Source of the DNA: Calderihabitans maritimus
GTDB lineage: Bacteria > Bacillota > KKC1 > Calderihabitantales > Calderihabitantaceae
NCBI RefSeq assembly: GCF_002207765.1
Contig: NZ_BDGJ01000016.1
Span: 1 to 42,077 of the forward strand
Direction: 5' to 3'
DNA length: 42,077 nucleotides
This document shows positions 16,766 through 24,635 of this stretch, in pieces. The notes beneath the pieces were generated by a model that ran no database searches, was not told the DNA's origin, and saw only the letters and a program-made list of their open reading frames with translations. The first letter of the stretch is position 1, and every line of letters starts with the position of its first letter. A program made the translations under genes and the position numbers.

Positions 16766-18181
16766 ATGCCAACCAACCTTCTCCTAAGCGTCTCAGTAAA
16801 GTACTGGCAGGAGTTTCAGGATACGCTGGCCAAGGTCATGGACGCAAACATTTACATCTTTGATATAAACGGTGGTTCTTTTTCCCGCTTCAGTTTGCCT
16901 GTTGAATTATGCCAGGAGGTAAATAAAGGGAGGGAACTCCGTAACGAAAAGTGTATCAGTTTTTATAAGTCCGCCCTCGCTTCCTTAGAAGATAAAGATA
17001 TTGTTACCTGTCCTTACGGGATTAAACTTTGTGCATACCGTTTGGGCTCCTATGCCCAAAAGATAGGGTTTCTGGTGGTCGCTCCTACCAGGCTTAGAAC
17101 CCAGGTGGGACTTGAGGAAGAAAATACCTTTGTGTCGAAAGCAAACAGCATTTACCAGACGATCAATGAAGTTCTTAAGGCCATCCTGGAAAAAAACCTG
17201 TTAGGATTAAGGAGGCTTGAACTGAACAGCATCTATGAGATCAGCCGCCTGATGACCTCGATCGTCGAACTGGACAAGGTTCTGGATCTTATAACGAATT
17301 CGTTGATCATAATCTACAAGGCCGAGCTATGCGTTGTCGGCCTTCGAGAGGGAGATAAAATCAAAGTAGCGCAGGCTAAAGGGGAACACGCCCAACCATT
17401 GATCGGAAGGGAATGGCCGTTGGTCCACCCGCTGATGGAACAGGTTTTTTCAAAAGTTGAGCCGTCATTCCTGAGTCTTGAGGAATTAAGGCCTCTACCG
17501 GGTTTTGCCGGTGTAGAGGTTACTCCCGGAGCTGAAATTCTAATTTATCCCCTCTGGACTGCTTTGGGGGCCGTCGGTTTGTTAGGTATAGTGGCCCCTG
17601 TTTCCATGGATGACAACGGAGACAAAAACCTGCAGATATATGCAAACTTCGCTGCGGTGGCCCTGTCCAACGCGACCCTTATACGCCGCCTGGAAAGAGA
17701 AGCCGAAACCGACGTCCTGACCGGTTTCTTTAACAAGCGTGCCCTGCGGAACATATTGGCTAACGAACTCGAGAGGACAGTCAGGTACGGTACTCCTCTT
17801 TCGGTTATTTTCCTGGACATAGATGACTTCAAGGCTTACAATGATGCTTTTGGCCACCTGTCCGGCGATGTGGTGCTGGAGAAAACGGCAGAGATAATAA
17901 GAAACTCCATCAGGACGGTGGATATTGCGGGCCGGTACGGGGGCGAGGAGTTTGTAATCATTCTTCCGGGAACAAACAAGGAAGGTGCGGTAAGAGTGGC
18001 AGAAAGAATACGGAAATCTATAGAAACTTTCCCTTTCCCGCACCGCCGGATCACGGCAAGCATTGGCATAGCCTCGGCACAGAAAGACGATTCTATCGAT
18101 TTGCTGCTGGCAAGGGCGGATCAGGCCTGTTATCGAGCCAAGAAAGAAGGAAAAAACCGCTTCTGCTTGAACCTGCCCTGA
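16766..18181 (+). CDS. Diguanylate cyclase with PocR-like and GAF sensor domains
   Basis: A 471-residue soluble protein. Residues about 10-115 resemble a PocR domain, with Cys in RNEKCISF, VTCPYGIKLCAY. Residues about 150-300 are GAF-like, starting ELNSIYEISRLMTSIVELDKVLDLI. Residues 305-471 are a GGDEF domain with an intact active loop RYGGEEF (about 392) and an inhibitory I-site RTVD five residues before it. It should make c-di-GMP and be feedback-controlled. It follows the KaiC-like gene by 11 bases (GAGGTGAT ribosome site), so the four genes from 12847 probably form one operon that pairs synthesis and HD-GYP breakdown. Confidence 0.9.
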   Translation: MPTNLLLSVSVKYWQEFQDTLAKVMDANIYIFDINGGSFSRFSLPVELCQEVNKGRELRNEKCISFYKSALASLEDKDIVTCPYGIKLCAYRLGSYAQKIGFLVVAPTRLRTQVGLEEENTFVSKANSIYQTINEVLKAILEKNLLGLRRLELNSIYEISRLMTSIVELDKVLDLITNSLIIIYKAELCVVGLREGDKIKVAQAKGEHAQPLIGREWPLVHPLMEQVFSKVEPSFLSLEELRPLPGFAGVEVTPGAEILIYPLWTALGAVGLLGIVAPVSMDDNGDKNLQIYANFAAVALSNATLIRRLEREAETDVLTGFFNKRALRNILANELERTVRYGTPLSVIFLDIDDFKAYNDAFGHLSGDVVLEKTAEIIRNSIRTVDIAGRYGGEEFVIILPGTNKEGAVRVAERIRKSIETFPFPHRRITASIGIASAQKDDSIDLLLARADQACYRAKKEGKNRFCLNLP

Positions 18182-18245
18182 CCATATCCGTTTTAGCTTC
18201 CAAATGGGAAGATACTGAACCAAGCCTTAACTTTTCATGGGAGGG

Positions 18246-18274
18246 TAGACAAACAGCTTGTGTTGTTGTAGAAT
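18246..18274 (+). promoter_or_regulatory. Sigma-A promoter of the rsb stressosome operon
   Basis: TAGACA (18246-18251), 17 bases, TAGAAT (18269-18274): five of six matches in each box with optimal spacing. Predicted start near 18281, about 67 bases before GTG 18348. Confidence 0.65.
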
Positions 18275-18347
18275 AAAGTCTAATAAATGAGAGGGTACGC
18301 CTTCTGCGTGTTCGTACTTTAGGTTGGCGAGAAAGGAGTTGGCTATA

Positions 18348-19103
18348 GTGGACAACAACCGGCTAGAAATGCTTGTGGAGGAACTGGGGGCCAGTGAGCA
18401 GGAAAGAAAACTATGGCGCAAACTCTTGCGGGAAGCTGTTTCGGGTGCCGGCGGAAATGAGTTGCGCCAGGCGTTAAGGGAACCCTTGTGTGATTTGCTT
18501 CAGGAACTGGGAGAAGTGAATCTAGGGGCAAAGTTAAAGTTTGTTATCGAGCGCATACCGACTTTTCCAACTGCCGAGCTTTTGCCGTTGATCCTAGAGC
18601 TCTGCGGTGAGCTGCGCCACCATAGCGAGCAGACGGTTTGCGAGCTTGAGCATATGCTTTCGGAGTTGGGAGCGCCAATTATTCGCGTTTGGACGGATGT
18701 CTTGCTGGTGCCGCTGATTGGTGGCTTCGATAGTGATCGGGCGCAGGCTTTGGTAGAAAGGCTTTTGGAGCGTGCCAGTACTACGCGGGCCAAAGTGGTA
18801 GTCGTGGACGTCACAGGGGTCTCCACGATTGATACCGCAGTAGGTGGTTTTCTTATTGAAATGTTTAGCGCGGTCAAGCTACTAGGAGCGGAGGTTATCT
18901 TAACCGGCATCAAGCCCGAAATTGCCCACACTTTGGTAAAGCTGGGGATCGATTTCCGCATGGTGGCGATAGCGCGTGACCTTGAAGATGCTCTGCGCCA
19001 GGCTATAGCCCTCCTCGAGGAAGAGAGGAAGCAGCGTAGACAAATCGCATGGGCGCAGGGCAGTAATTTTTCAGGCGAAGGTGAAGAGCACCATGACACA
19101 TAA
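18348..19103 (+). CDS. rsbR: Stressosome co-antagonist RsbR
   Basis: A 251-residue protein with a variable helical N-terminal sensor region (about 1-120) and a C-terminal STAS domain (about 125-240). Both threonines phosphorylated by RsbT in Bacillus RsbR are kept: STIDT and AHTLVKLGID. With RsbS it builds the stressosome shell that sequesters RsbT. GTG 18348 lies 9 bases after AAAGGAG, preferred over in-frame TTGs at 18324 and 18339. The N-terminal half shows no haem-binding His or other cofactor motif, so its signal is unknown. It overlaps rsbS. Confidence 0.9.
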   Translation: MDNNRLEMLVEELGASEQERKLWRKLLREAVSGAGGNELRQALREPLCDLLQELGEVNLGAKLKFVIERIPTFPTAELLPLILELCGELRHHSEQTVCELEHMLSELGAPIIRVWTDVLLVPLIGGFDSDRAQALVERLLERASTTRAKVVVVDVTGVSTIDTAVGGFLIEMFSAVKLLGAEVILTGIKPEIAHTLVKLGIDFRMVAIARDLEDALRQAIALLEEERKQRRQIAWAQGSNFSGEGEEHHDT

Positions 19104-19446
19104 AGAAAGGGTAGTTCCAACCATAAGGGTGGGTGATTGTTTGCTGGTGCCCATACAGATAGACCTGGACGATAAAACTGTGGAGCAGCTGCAGGCACAA
19201 CTTTTGGCGGAAATTCAGGAACAGCGGGTACGGGCGGTTATTTTGGACGTACGGATGGTAGAGGTAATTGACAGCTATATATCCTATACTCTTTCCGAGA
19301 CTGCTGCTATGGCCCGCCTGATGGGTTGCCGCACGGTGATCTGCGGTATCCGGCCTCCTGTGGCCCTAACTCTGGCCCAAATGGGAATAGAATTGCAGGG
19401 TTTTTTGGTTGCCCGAGACCTTGAGCACGCATTGACTCTAGTATAG
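19093..19446 (+). CDS. rsbS: Stressosome antagonist RsbS
   Basis: A 117-residue single STAS domain protein. IPTRVGD-like start (VVPTIRVGDCLLVPIQIDL), phosphoserine in VIDSYIS, and CGIRPPVALTLAQMGIEL are typical RsbS. Phosphorylation of this serine by RsbT releases RsbT. ATG 19093 overlaps the end of rsbR by 11 bases; an in-frame GTG at 19081 is an alternative start. Confidence 0.92.
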   Translation: MTHKERVVPTIRVGDCLLVPIQIDLDDKTVEQLQAQLLAEIQEQRVRAVILDVRMVEVIDSYISYTLSETAAMARLMGCRTVICGIRPPVALTLAQMGIELQGFLVARDLEHALTLV

Positions 19447-19472
19447 CCCTCTTAAGGGAGGAGTAGGAGGCC

Positions 19473-19925
19473 TTGGAAGGGAAAGTAAGGGAGTTACTGG
19501 ATATCCCGGCGAACGACTTTGACGTGGTGGTGCGTATCGCGCGGGAAGAAGATATTGCGGTAGCTAGGCAGATGGCCAAGCAACTTGCTCAGGAGCTTGG
19601 TTTTTCTCTGGCTGACGTAACCAAAGTAGCAACTGCGGTTTCCGAACTTGCGCGCAATATCTATCGCTATGCGCAAACCGGCAAAATAATGATCCGCAAG
19701 CGGCTCGAGGAGAATGGCGGGCCTACCATAGAGGTGGTGGCGGTTGATCACGGTCCGGGTATTGAGGACGTAGACCTGGTTTTGACAAAAGGTTACACAA
19801 CGTATGAGCGCAGTCTAGGCATAGGCTTGTCGGGAATAAGACGCCTTATGGATTCTTTTGAGATTGCCTCCGAAGTCGGTACGGGCACCGTGGTGAGGGT
19901 GGAAAAGAGGAGGCGCAGGTTTTGA
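19473..19925 (+). CDS. rsbT: Stressosome kinase RsbT
   Basis: A 150-residue GHKL serine/threonine kinase. N box SELARNIYRYAQTG (around residue 57), G1 box VDHGPGIED and G2 box YERSLGIGLSGIRRLMDSF are complete. It phosphorylates RsbS and RsbR and, when freed, activates a partner carrying an RsbU N-terminal domain. TTG 19473 follows GTAGGAGG. Its stop overlaps the TTG of rsbX. The target here is probably the GGDEF protein at 20549. Confidence 0.94.
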   Translation: MEGKVRELLDIPANDFDVVVRIAREEDIAVARQMAKQLAQELGFSLADVTKVATAVSELARNIYRYAQTGKIMIRKRLEENGGPTIEVVAVDHGPGIEDVDLVLTKGYTTYERSLGIGLSGIRRLMDSFEIASEVGTGTVVRVEKRRRRF

Positions 19926-20548
19926 GATTACAGGATGAAAAATTGGAAACTGATGAGCAGGCAGGAAGAGGCTCCGGGTGGAAAGTGTCGACCCTTTCGC
20001 GTCCCCACTGGCGGGAAAAGGTGAGTGGTGACCTTTGTTATACTCAGGAGCTAGAAACACATGTACTTACAGTTGTTGCGGATGTTCTGGGCCACGGGGA
20101 AGGAGCAAACCGGGGAGTGGCAGTCCTAGCGCAGGCGCTGCAACGGGCTGCGGGGGACCTGCAGCAGGTGTACTCCATTCTGGAAGAAGCGGCTTTTCAG
20201 ACGCGGGGATGCGCTCTTTTTACGGCCCTGCTTAAACGAAAAGCCATAGAATATGTTTTGGTCGGGAACATCAGGGGGTGGGTGCTGACGCCAAAAGCTA
20301 CGGAGGTTTTGGTAGGGCAGCCGGGCATTGTAGGCAAGAGAATGTTGAAACCTGCCGTCCGCCGACTGGAGCTGTCGGAGCCAGCTCTTCTCGTGGTTTG
20401 TACCGACGGGATAAAGCGTAGCTTTTCACCCGTAGGGTTGCCATGGCTTTGGGAAGGGACGGTGGAAGAAACGGCCCGCCAGGTGTTAAAGAGATATGGT
20501 ATCGCTGAAGACGATGCCAGCGTACTGGTAGGGAGGAGGCATGTCTAG
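19922..20548 (+). CDS. rsbX: Stressosome reset phosphatase RsbX
   Basis: A 208-residue PP2C/SpoIIE-type phosphatase. The metal-binding elements are VVADVLGHGEGAN (about residue 45), VGNIRGWVL and VVCTDGIKRSF, with a C-terminal AEDDASVLVGRR. RsbX dephosphorylates RsbS/RsbR and resets the stressosome. It starts at TTG 19922, overlapping the rsbT stop (TTGA), so translation is coupled. Confidence 0.9.
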   Translation: MRLQDEKLETDEQAGRGSGWKVSTLSRPHWREKVSGDLCYTQELETHVLTVVADVLGHGEGANRGVAVLAQALQRAAGDLQQVYSILEEAAFQTRGCALFTALLKRKAIEYVLVGNIRGWVLTPKATEVLVGQPGIVGKRMLKPAVRRLELSEPALLVVCTDGIKRSFSPVGLPWLWEGTVEETARQVLKRYGIAEDDASVLVGRRHV

Positions 20549-21340
20549 TTGTCGGGGGAATTTTATGCAACTTACCGTAAATATCTTGAACGTTATATAT
20601 ATGAAGGGGCTACGGAGGGGGTACTTCTGGAAGCGTACCAAGATCTCCTCCGCTGCCTGGATGAGAGCGAGGTACAGGCCGCCAACATTTTGGATGTGCA
20701 TACGCGTGCCTTTCGGGAGGTTATGGGAATCAGGCGGGACAGTGACAATGTGCAGTGGATATACATAGACCGCGCGACCGAGTTTCTGGCCCAAGTCCTA
20801 ATAGTTATTGATACGTTCTTCCTCCAGTTGAAGGAAAGGGTTGAGCGCGACCATCTCACCGGGCTTTACAATCGGGTAGCCCTTTACCGCCTTTTTCCCC
20901 GGATGCTTAAAGATGCTCAAATGCAGGGCAAGCCGCTTGTTGTAGCCATGCTCGATTTGGATGATTTTAAGCGAATCAATGACCGGTTTGGTCACCAGGC
21001 AGGTGATGAAGCACTTCGTTCCGTAGCTGGTTTGATCGAAAGAGTTTTGCGAAGTGATGACGTAGCCGTTCGTCTTGGCGGTGAAGAATTTGTAATTGTC
21101 CTTCCGGCTACAGATTCTGTCAGGGCTAGGATTCCTCTCGAACGAATTCGGGCCCAAGTAGCAGCAAAAAAAGTGCTGCCAGGACTGGAAGGCCTTACGG
21201 TAAGTATAGGAGCTGCCGAGTATGCCGGCCGTGGTGCCGTCGAACCCGACGAGCTAATCCGTCAAGCGGATCAAGCGATGTATCGAGCCAAAGAATTGGG
21301 CAAAAACAGGGTGGTTTTTGCCAAGGACGATGAGGAGTGA
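20549..21340 (+). CDS. Diguanylate cyclase with RsbU-type RsbT-binding N-terminal domain
   Basis: A 263-residue protein. Residues about 5-85 align with the RsbU N-terminal domain: YRKYLERYIYE...E..LLEAYQ, then ILDVHTRAFREV, equivalent to the IISIHRKVLKEL end of the Bacillus RsbU domain. This domain docks RsbT. Residues 95-260 are a GGDEF domain with RLGGEEF (about 177-181) and an I-site RSDD five residues upstream. So the PP2C output of RsbU is replaced by c-di-GMP synthesis. TTG 20549 is directly after the rsbX stop, with AGGGAGGAGG about 10 bases upstream. The RsbU_N assignment rests on my alignment by eye. Confidence 0.87.
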   Translation: MSGEFYATYRKYLERYIYEGATEGVLLEAYQDLLRCLDESEVQAANILDVHTRAFREVMGIRRDSDNVQWIYIDRATEFLAQVLIVIDTFFLQLKERVERDHLTGLYNRVALYRLFPRMLKDAQMQGKPLVVAMLDLDDFKRINDRFGHQAGDEALRSVAGLIERVLRSDDVAVRLGGEEFVIVLPATDSVRARIPLERIRAQVAAKKVLPGLEGLTVSIGAAEYAGRGAVEPDELIRQADQAMYRAKELGKNRVVFAKDDEE

Positions 21341-21346
21341 ACGTGT

Positions 21347-23068
21347 GTGTGGTTTTCCAAGGGAATGCTGGAGCTTGTTCAAGAATTAACATCCCAGGCG
21401 GAGCAATTGTCCTTGGTTGGGGAAGAAGTTACAGAAAGGGTGGTGCAGGCATACGCCGACCGACTGCGAGCCTTGTTGGAACGGGTAAGGCAAGAGACAA
21501 GCGAGACAGAACTGCGCGGAGCAGCGAGCGACTTTTTGGCGTTGTTTGCTGGAAGCCATAACGAGGAACTCTTGCGGCGGCGTATAGAATTTGGGAGAAA
21601 GCTGGGCGCTGCAGAAGTGTCGCTGGAACAACTGGTAACAGCCTACGGTTTCCTTTTCGGGCGCTGGTGCGACGAATTAGTCCCGGTTCTCCCATTCCCG
21701 GAGAGAGAACTGCAAAGCTTGAAGTACGGCGGGACATCGCTGCTTCTCGACCTCGGCCTGTTACTCCTCGGATACGAGGGGGAGGTAGCGCGCCAGATGC
21801 GGATGGTTTCGGAAGTAGATGTTCTTACAGGCCTTTTGAGCCGCCGCAAGTTCGAAAAAGAGTTGCAGGAGGCACTCGAGTTCGCCCGGCGCACAAAACG
21901 AGAGTTCTCTTTGTGCTGGATAGACATTGATAATTTTAAGCTGGTTAACGACGTTTACGGTTATACCGTAGGGGATATTGTACTTAAGGCTGTGGCAGAC
22001 TTCCTGCGGGAGGCGGTGTCCGATGCCTTTGCGATTGCACGCATAGGCGGTAACGAGTATGGAGTTATCCTAATGGATACGGGTCCTGCCGAGGCCCTGG
22101 CCAAGGCGCAGGAACTGTGCCGGGGCATGGCCGCCTTGAAAGTTCGTCCGTTGGGGGACGAAATTTTTATTACAGGCAGCATAGGTGTGGCTTCTTACCC
22201 CCACCACGGGGAAGCGCTAGCCGACCTAATGTGTGCCGCCGAGGTTGCTCAGGTAATGGCCAAGAGGACCGGTAAGAACCGGGCACTGCTGGTGGATGCA
22301 GCCGGTGAGAGCACTAATCCTACAGTGGTTCACGAGAGAATTCTTCTCTTGCGAGAAGCTCTGCGTTCGGAGGGGGCCATTGTTCCTTTTTACCAGCCAA
22401 TTGTAGATCTAGAGACCGGCAGGCCGGTAGGTTACGAAGTTCTCGCTCGGGTGAGGAGGGGGGAAAAGTATCTTCCTGCCGGGCTTTTTGTAGAGGCGGC
22501 TGAGCAATTCGGCCTTATGGGGGAAGTTGGGCGCATAGTTATAGAGCAGGCACTGCAGGAAAAAAAGAATTCTTGGGCTGAGGACATGCTTTTCTTCATC
22601 AATTTTTCCATGCGCGAGGTAGAGAGCGGAGGAACTCCGCAGTTCCTGGCTGATCTTTTACGCCGCTACGGCATCCGCCCGGAAGAAATTGTTGCCGAGA
22701 TTACCGAGCGACAAGCCGTGCGCGATATGCATGCCGTGCAGGCTTTTGCCAGGGACATGGCAGATTTGGGCGTGCGCCTAGCAGTCGACGACTTTGGAAG
22801 CGGTTTTTCTTCGTTTCTTTATCTACGCTACTTCGACTGCTACTTTGCCAAAATAGAGGGGTCTCTGGTGCGCGAGATAACCAGGAGTGGTCGCTGCAGG
22901 ATGATTGTAGAAAACATGGTAAGCCTCTTACAAGGACTTTCGGTGGAAGTAGTGGCCGAGTACGTTGAAAGCCGCGAAGCAGTTGAGATTTTGCGCCGTG
23001 CCGGTGTTCGATACGGGCAGGGTTATTATCTGGGCATGCCCTCGCGGTTCCCTTGTAACGGGGAATAG
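21347..23068 (+). CDS. Globin-like sensor, degenerate GGDEF and EAL phosphodiesterase
   Basis: A 573-residue protein. Residues about 1-150 match the spacing of sensor globins (LFAGSH..LLRRR, then FGRKLG...Y), but the proximal haem His position is Leu. Residues about 155-310 are a GGDEF domain with GGNEY in place of GGDEF (about 233), probably not a cyclase. Residues 325-565 are an EAL domain in which the signature reads EVLARV (about 363) and NFSMREVE, EITER, VDDFGSG, AKIEG, AEYVE and GQGYYLG are kept, so c-di-GMP hydrolysis is likely. GTG 21347 lies 9 bases after GAGGAG and 6 bases after the cyclase stop: synthesis and breakdown are coupled in one operon. Confidence 0.88.
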   Translation: MWFSKGMLELVQELTSQAEQLSLVGEEVTERVVQAYADRLRALLERVRQETSETELRGAASDFLALFAGSHNEELLRRRIEFGRKLGAAEVSLEQLVTAYGFLFGRWCDELVPVLPFPERELQSLKYGGTSLLLDLGLLLLGYEGEVARQMRMVSEVDVLTGLLSRRKFEKELQEALEFARRTKREFSLCWIDIDNFKLVNDVYGYTVGDIVLKAVADFLREAVSDAFAIARIGGNEYGVILMDTGPAEALAKAQELCRGMAALKVRPLGDEIFITGSIGVASYPHHGEALADLMCAAEVAQVMAKRTGKNRALLVDAAGESTNPTVVHERILLLREALRSEGAIVPFYQPIVDLETGRPVGYEVLARVRRGEKYLPAGLFVEAAEQFGLMGEVGRIVIEQALQEKKNSWAEDMLFFINFSMREVESGGTPQFLADLLRRYGIRPEEIVAEITERQAVRDMHAVQAFARDMADLGVRLAVDDFGSGFSSFLYLRYFDCYFAKIEGSLVREITRSGRCRMIVENMVSLLQGLSVEVVAEYVESREAVEILRRAGVRYGQGYYLGMPSRFPCNGE

Positions 23069-23099
23069 CGTTAAAATAACCTTCCATACCGGAAGGGAG

Positions 23100-23220
23100 T
23101 TAAGTTGACCGGGAAAGGTTGATCCAAAAGGCAGAATTTTTGCTGTCCAGCCAAGCCAAGGTCAAGGCCAGTTACAAACGGGGTGGCAGAAGAAAGCTTG
23201 CGGATAACCGCAAGCTTTCT
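23100..23220 (+). other. Structured non-coding segment and terminator after the signalling operon
   Basis: A perfect 13-bp inverted repeat (arms 23191-23203 and 23208-23220, loop ATAA) is a probable terminator of the rsb operon, though the following T run is poor. The preceding GCTGTCCAGCCAAGCCAAGG stretch (23142-23161) looks like group II intron RNA to me, but I cannot prove it. The gap 23221-23527 holds no gene I can support; TATAAT at 23436-23441 has no good -35. Confidence 0.4.
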
Positions 23221-23527
23221 TGATACCAGGATGCTGGGACGGCGGGTCGCTTAACCGTTCAGTTTTCTATCAAGGGTCAGTTGTGGTATCAACCGTTAGG
23301 AGGGAGTTTTTAGCTGTCCCGGGCCGCCGCACGAGGTAATCAATAGTCTTAATGCCATAAGTTAAGCCTTTCCCTTAAATCGTGATATCAAACATGTGCA
23401 ATAACGGGCTCAATTTTACTGCCGGTAATGTGATATATAATTCACAGACCTCCAAAACTGGGCGTAAAAGGTTGCCACGCCGAAGACCTTGCTGAAGTCT
23501 CCCTAGTGTATACGAAGAGATCTAGGC

Positions 23528-23660
23528 TTACGGGAAAACGGCTTGGCTGGTATGACGGTTGATTGCGATTTCGGCTTCCTCCCGCGTACAAAAGTCCGTC
23601 GGAGCCCCGCTGTCAAAGCCATTCGGGTAACGGGCGGGAATATTAAATAAAATAATACTA
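23528..23660 (-). pseudogene. Fragment of a HEPN-domain protein
   Basis: On the minus strand the codons ending at stop 23528-23530 read FNIPARYPNGF, then APTDF, then TREEAEIAINRH. This is the C-terminal signature of HEPN proteins that pair with MNT nucleotidyltransferases in toxin-antitoxin modules (ARYPN, then P, then Y/F-T-x-E-x-A). Only about 35-45 codons are recognisable, with no start or ribosome site, so it is a relic. Confidence 0.6.
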
Positions 23661-23757
23661 TAACAGGATAATATTTCTACACTAGCGAATATTTTGATTA
23701 GCGAGGTTTTTAGATGTGGCAGCGGTGAGGGAGAGACACAAAGGTGGGTTGGCTAAT

Positions 23758-24549
23758 ATGGAAAGGAAATCTGTTTGTAAAGGTGTCAAATTAGTAGTTG
23801 GACTGTTGCTCTTACTGGGGCTGGTCGCCTGCAGTAATAATACCTCCGGCAATGATGTGGTGGCGGTGGTTAACGGCCGGGAAATTACCCTGCAGGAAAT
23901 AAGGCAGGAAATTAGAGAAAGAGAAGTCAGCCTGCAAATGAGTCGCAGGGTGCAGCAATTGTCTGGAGAAGATGAGGAGAACAACTCTTTTAATCCTCAG
24001 GATTATATAGAGCAATATATTCGCAACATAGGCTTGGATCCCTCCTCCTTAACCGAGGATGAAAAACGTTATTTTCGGCGGATGCGCCGCAGCATGGCTC
24101 CCCTGGATGAAAATCAGGCGTTCAATCTCTTGCTACGCCGGGAAGTGCTGTATCAGGAAGCAAAGAGGCAGGGTTTTGACGTTAGTTTAGAAGAAGCGCG
24201 GAAGCTGTTAGAAGAAGTAGACGAGATGTCTGAAAAGAGTTATAAACGAGAGGGTAGTTGGGAGAAGGTTCTCGAGCTTGAAAAAGAAGCCTGGCAGGCA
24301 CTGGGCTATCGTTCGAGGGAGGAATGGAAAGAATCAAGGATTCCCCGGATTGCCAGAAGCGTGGCTATTAAACGCCTTAAGGAAAACTTTGCTAGTAAAC
24401 TGGGTGAAAGATATCCTGAAGTAAGAGGGTTTGAGTTTGAAGTATTGAGGGAAAATGCTTGGGAAGATTATACGGAAAAACTTATTCGACGGGCGAATAT
24501 AAAAATAAAGCGAGACGGTTTTGAAATAACATTTTACGGTAAAGAATAA
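23758..24549 (+). CDS. Lipoprotein with SurA/PrsA-like N-terminal domain
   Basis: A 263-residue exported lipoprotein. Signal peptide with lipobox LVAC (Cys25), then a NGREITLQEI element typical of SurA/PrsA-type foldases, and long charged helices. A parvulin peptidyl-prolyl isomerase domain is not recognisable, so a chaperone rather than an isomerase is suggested. ATG 23758 after AAGGTGGG gives the best signal peptide; the open frame reaches 23716. Probably a stand-alone gene. Confidence 0.75.
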   Translation: MERKSVCKGVKLVVGLLLLLGLVACSNNTSGNDVVAVVNGREITLQEIRQEIREREVSLQMSRRVQQLSGEDEENNSFNPQDYIEQYIRNIGLDPSSLTEDEKRYFRRMRRSMAPLDENQAFNLLLRREVLYQEAKRQGFDVSLEEARKLLEEVDEMSEKSYKREGSWEKVLELEKEAWQALGYRSREEWKESRIPRIARSVAIKRLKENFASKLGERYPEVRGFEFEVLRENAWEDYTEKLIRRANIKIKRDGFEITFYGKE

Positions 24550-24635
24550 ATGCTTTAGCCGGAGTTTTACAGCAGGGATTTCCTTGTTAATGCCGAATAT
24601 TATTCCGATCTAAATATGGTGGCGGGGGAGAGGAA

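Noticed and set aside
23450-23640. Riboswitch (Moco, cobalamin, TPP or ykkC type)
   Set aside because: CTCCCTAG-like and hairpin-rich sequence was suggestive, but no conserved core fits; part is explained by the HEPN relic on the minus strand.
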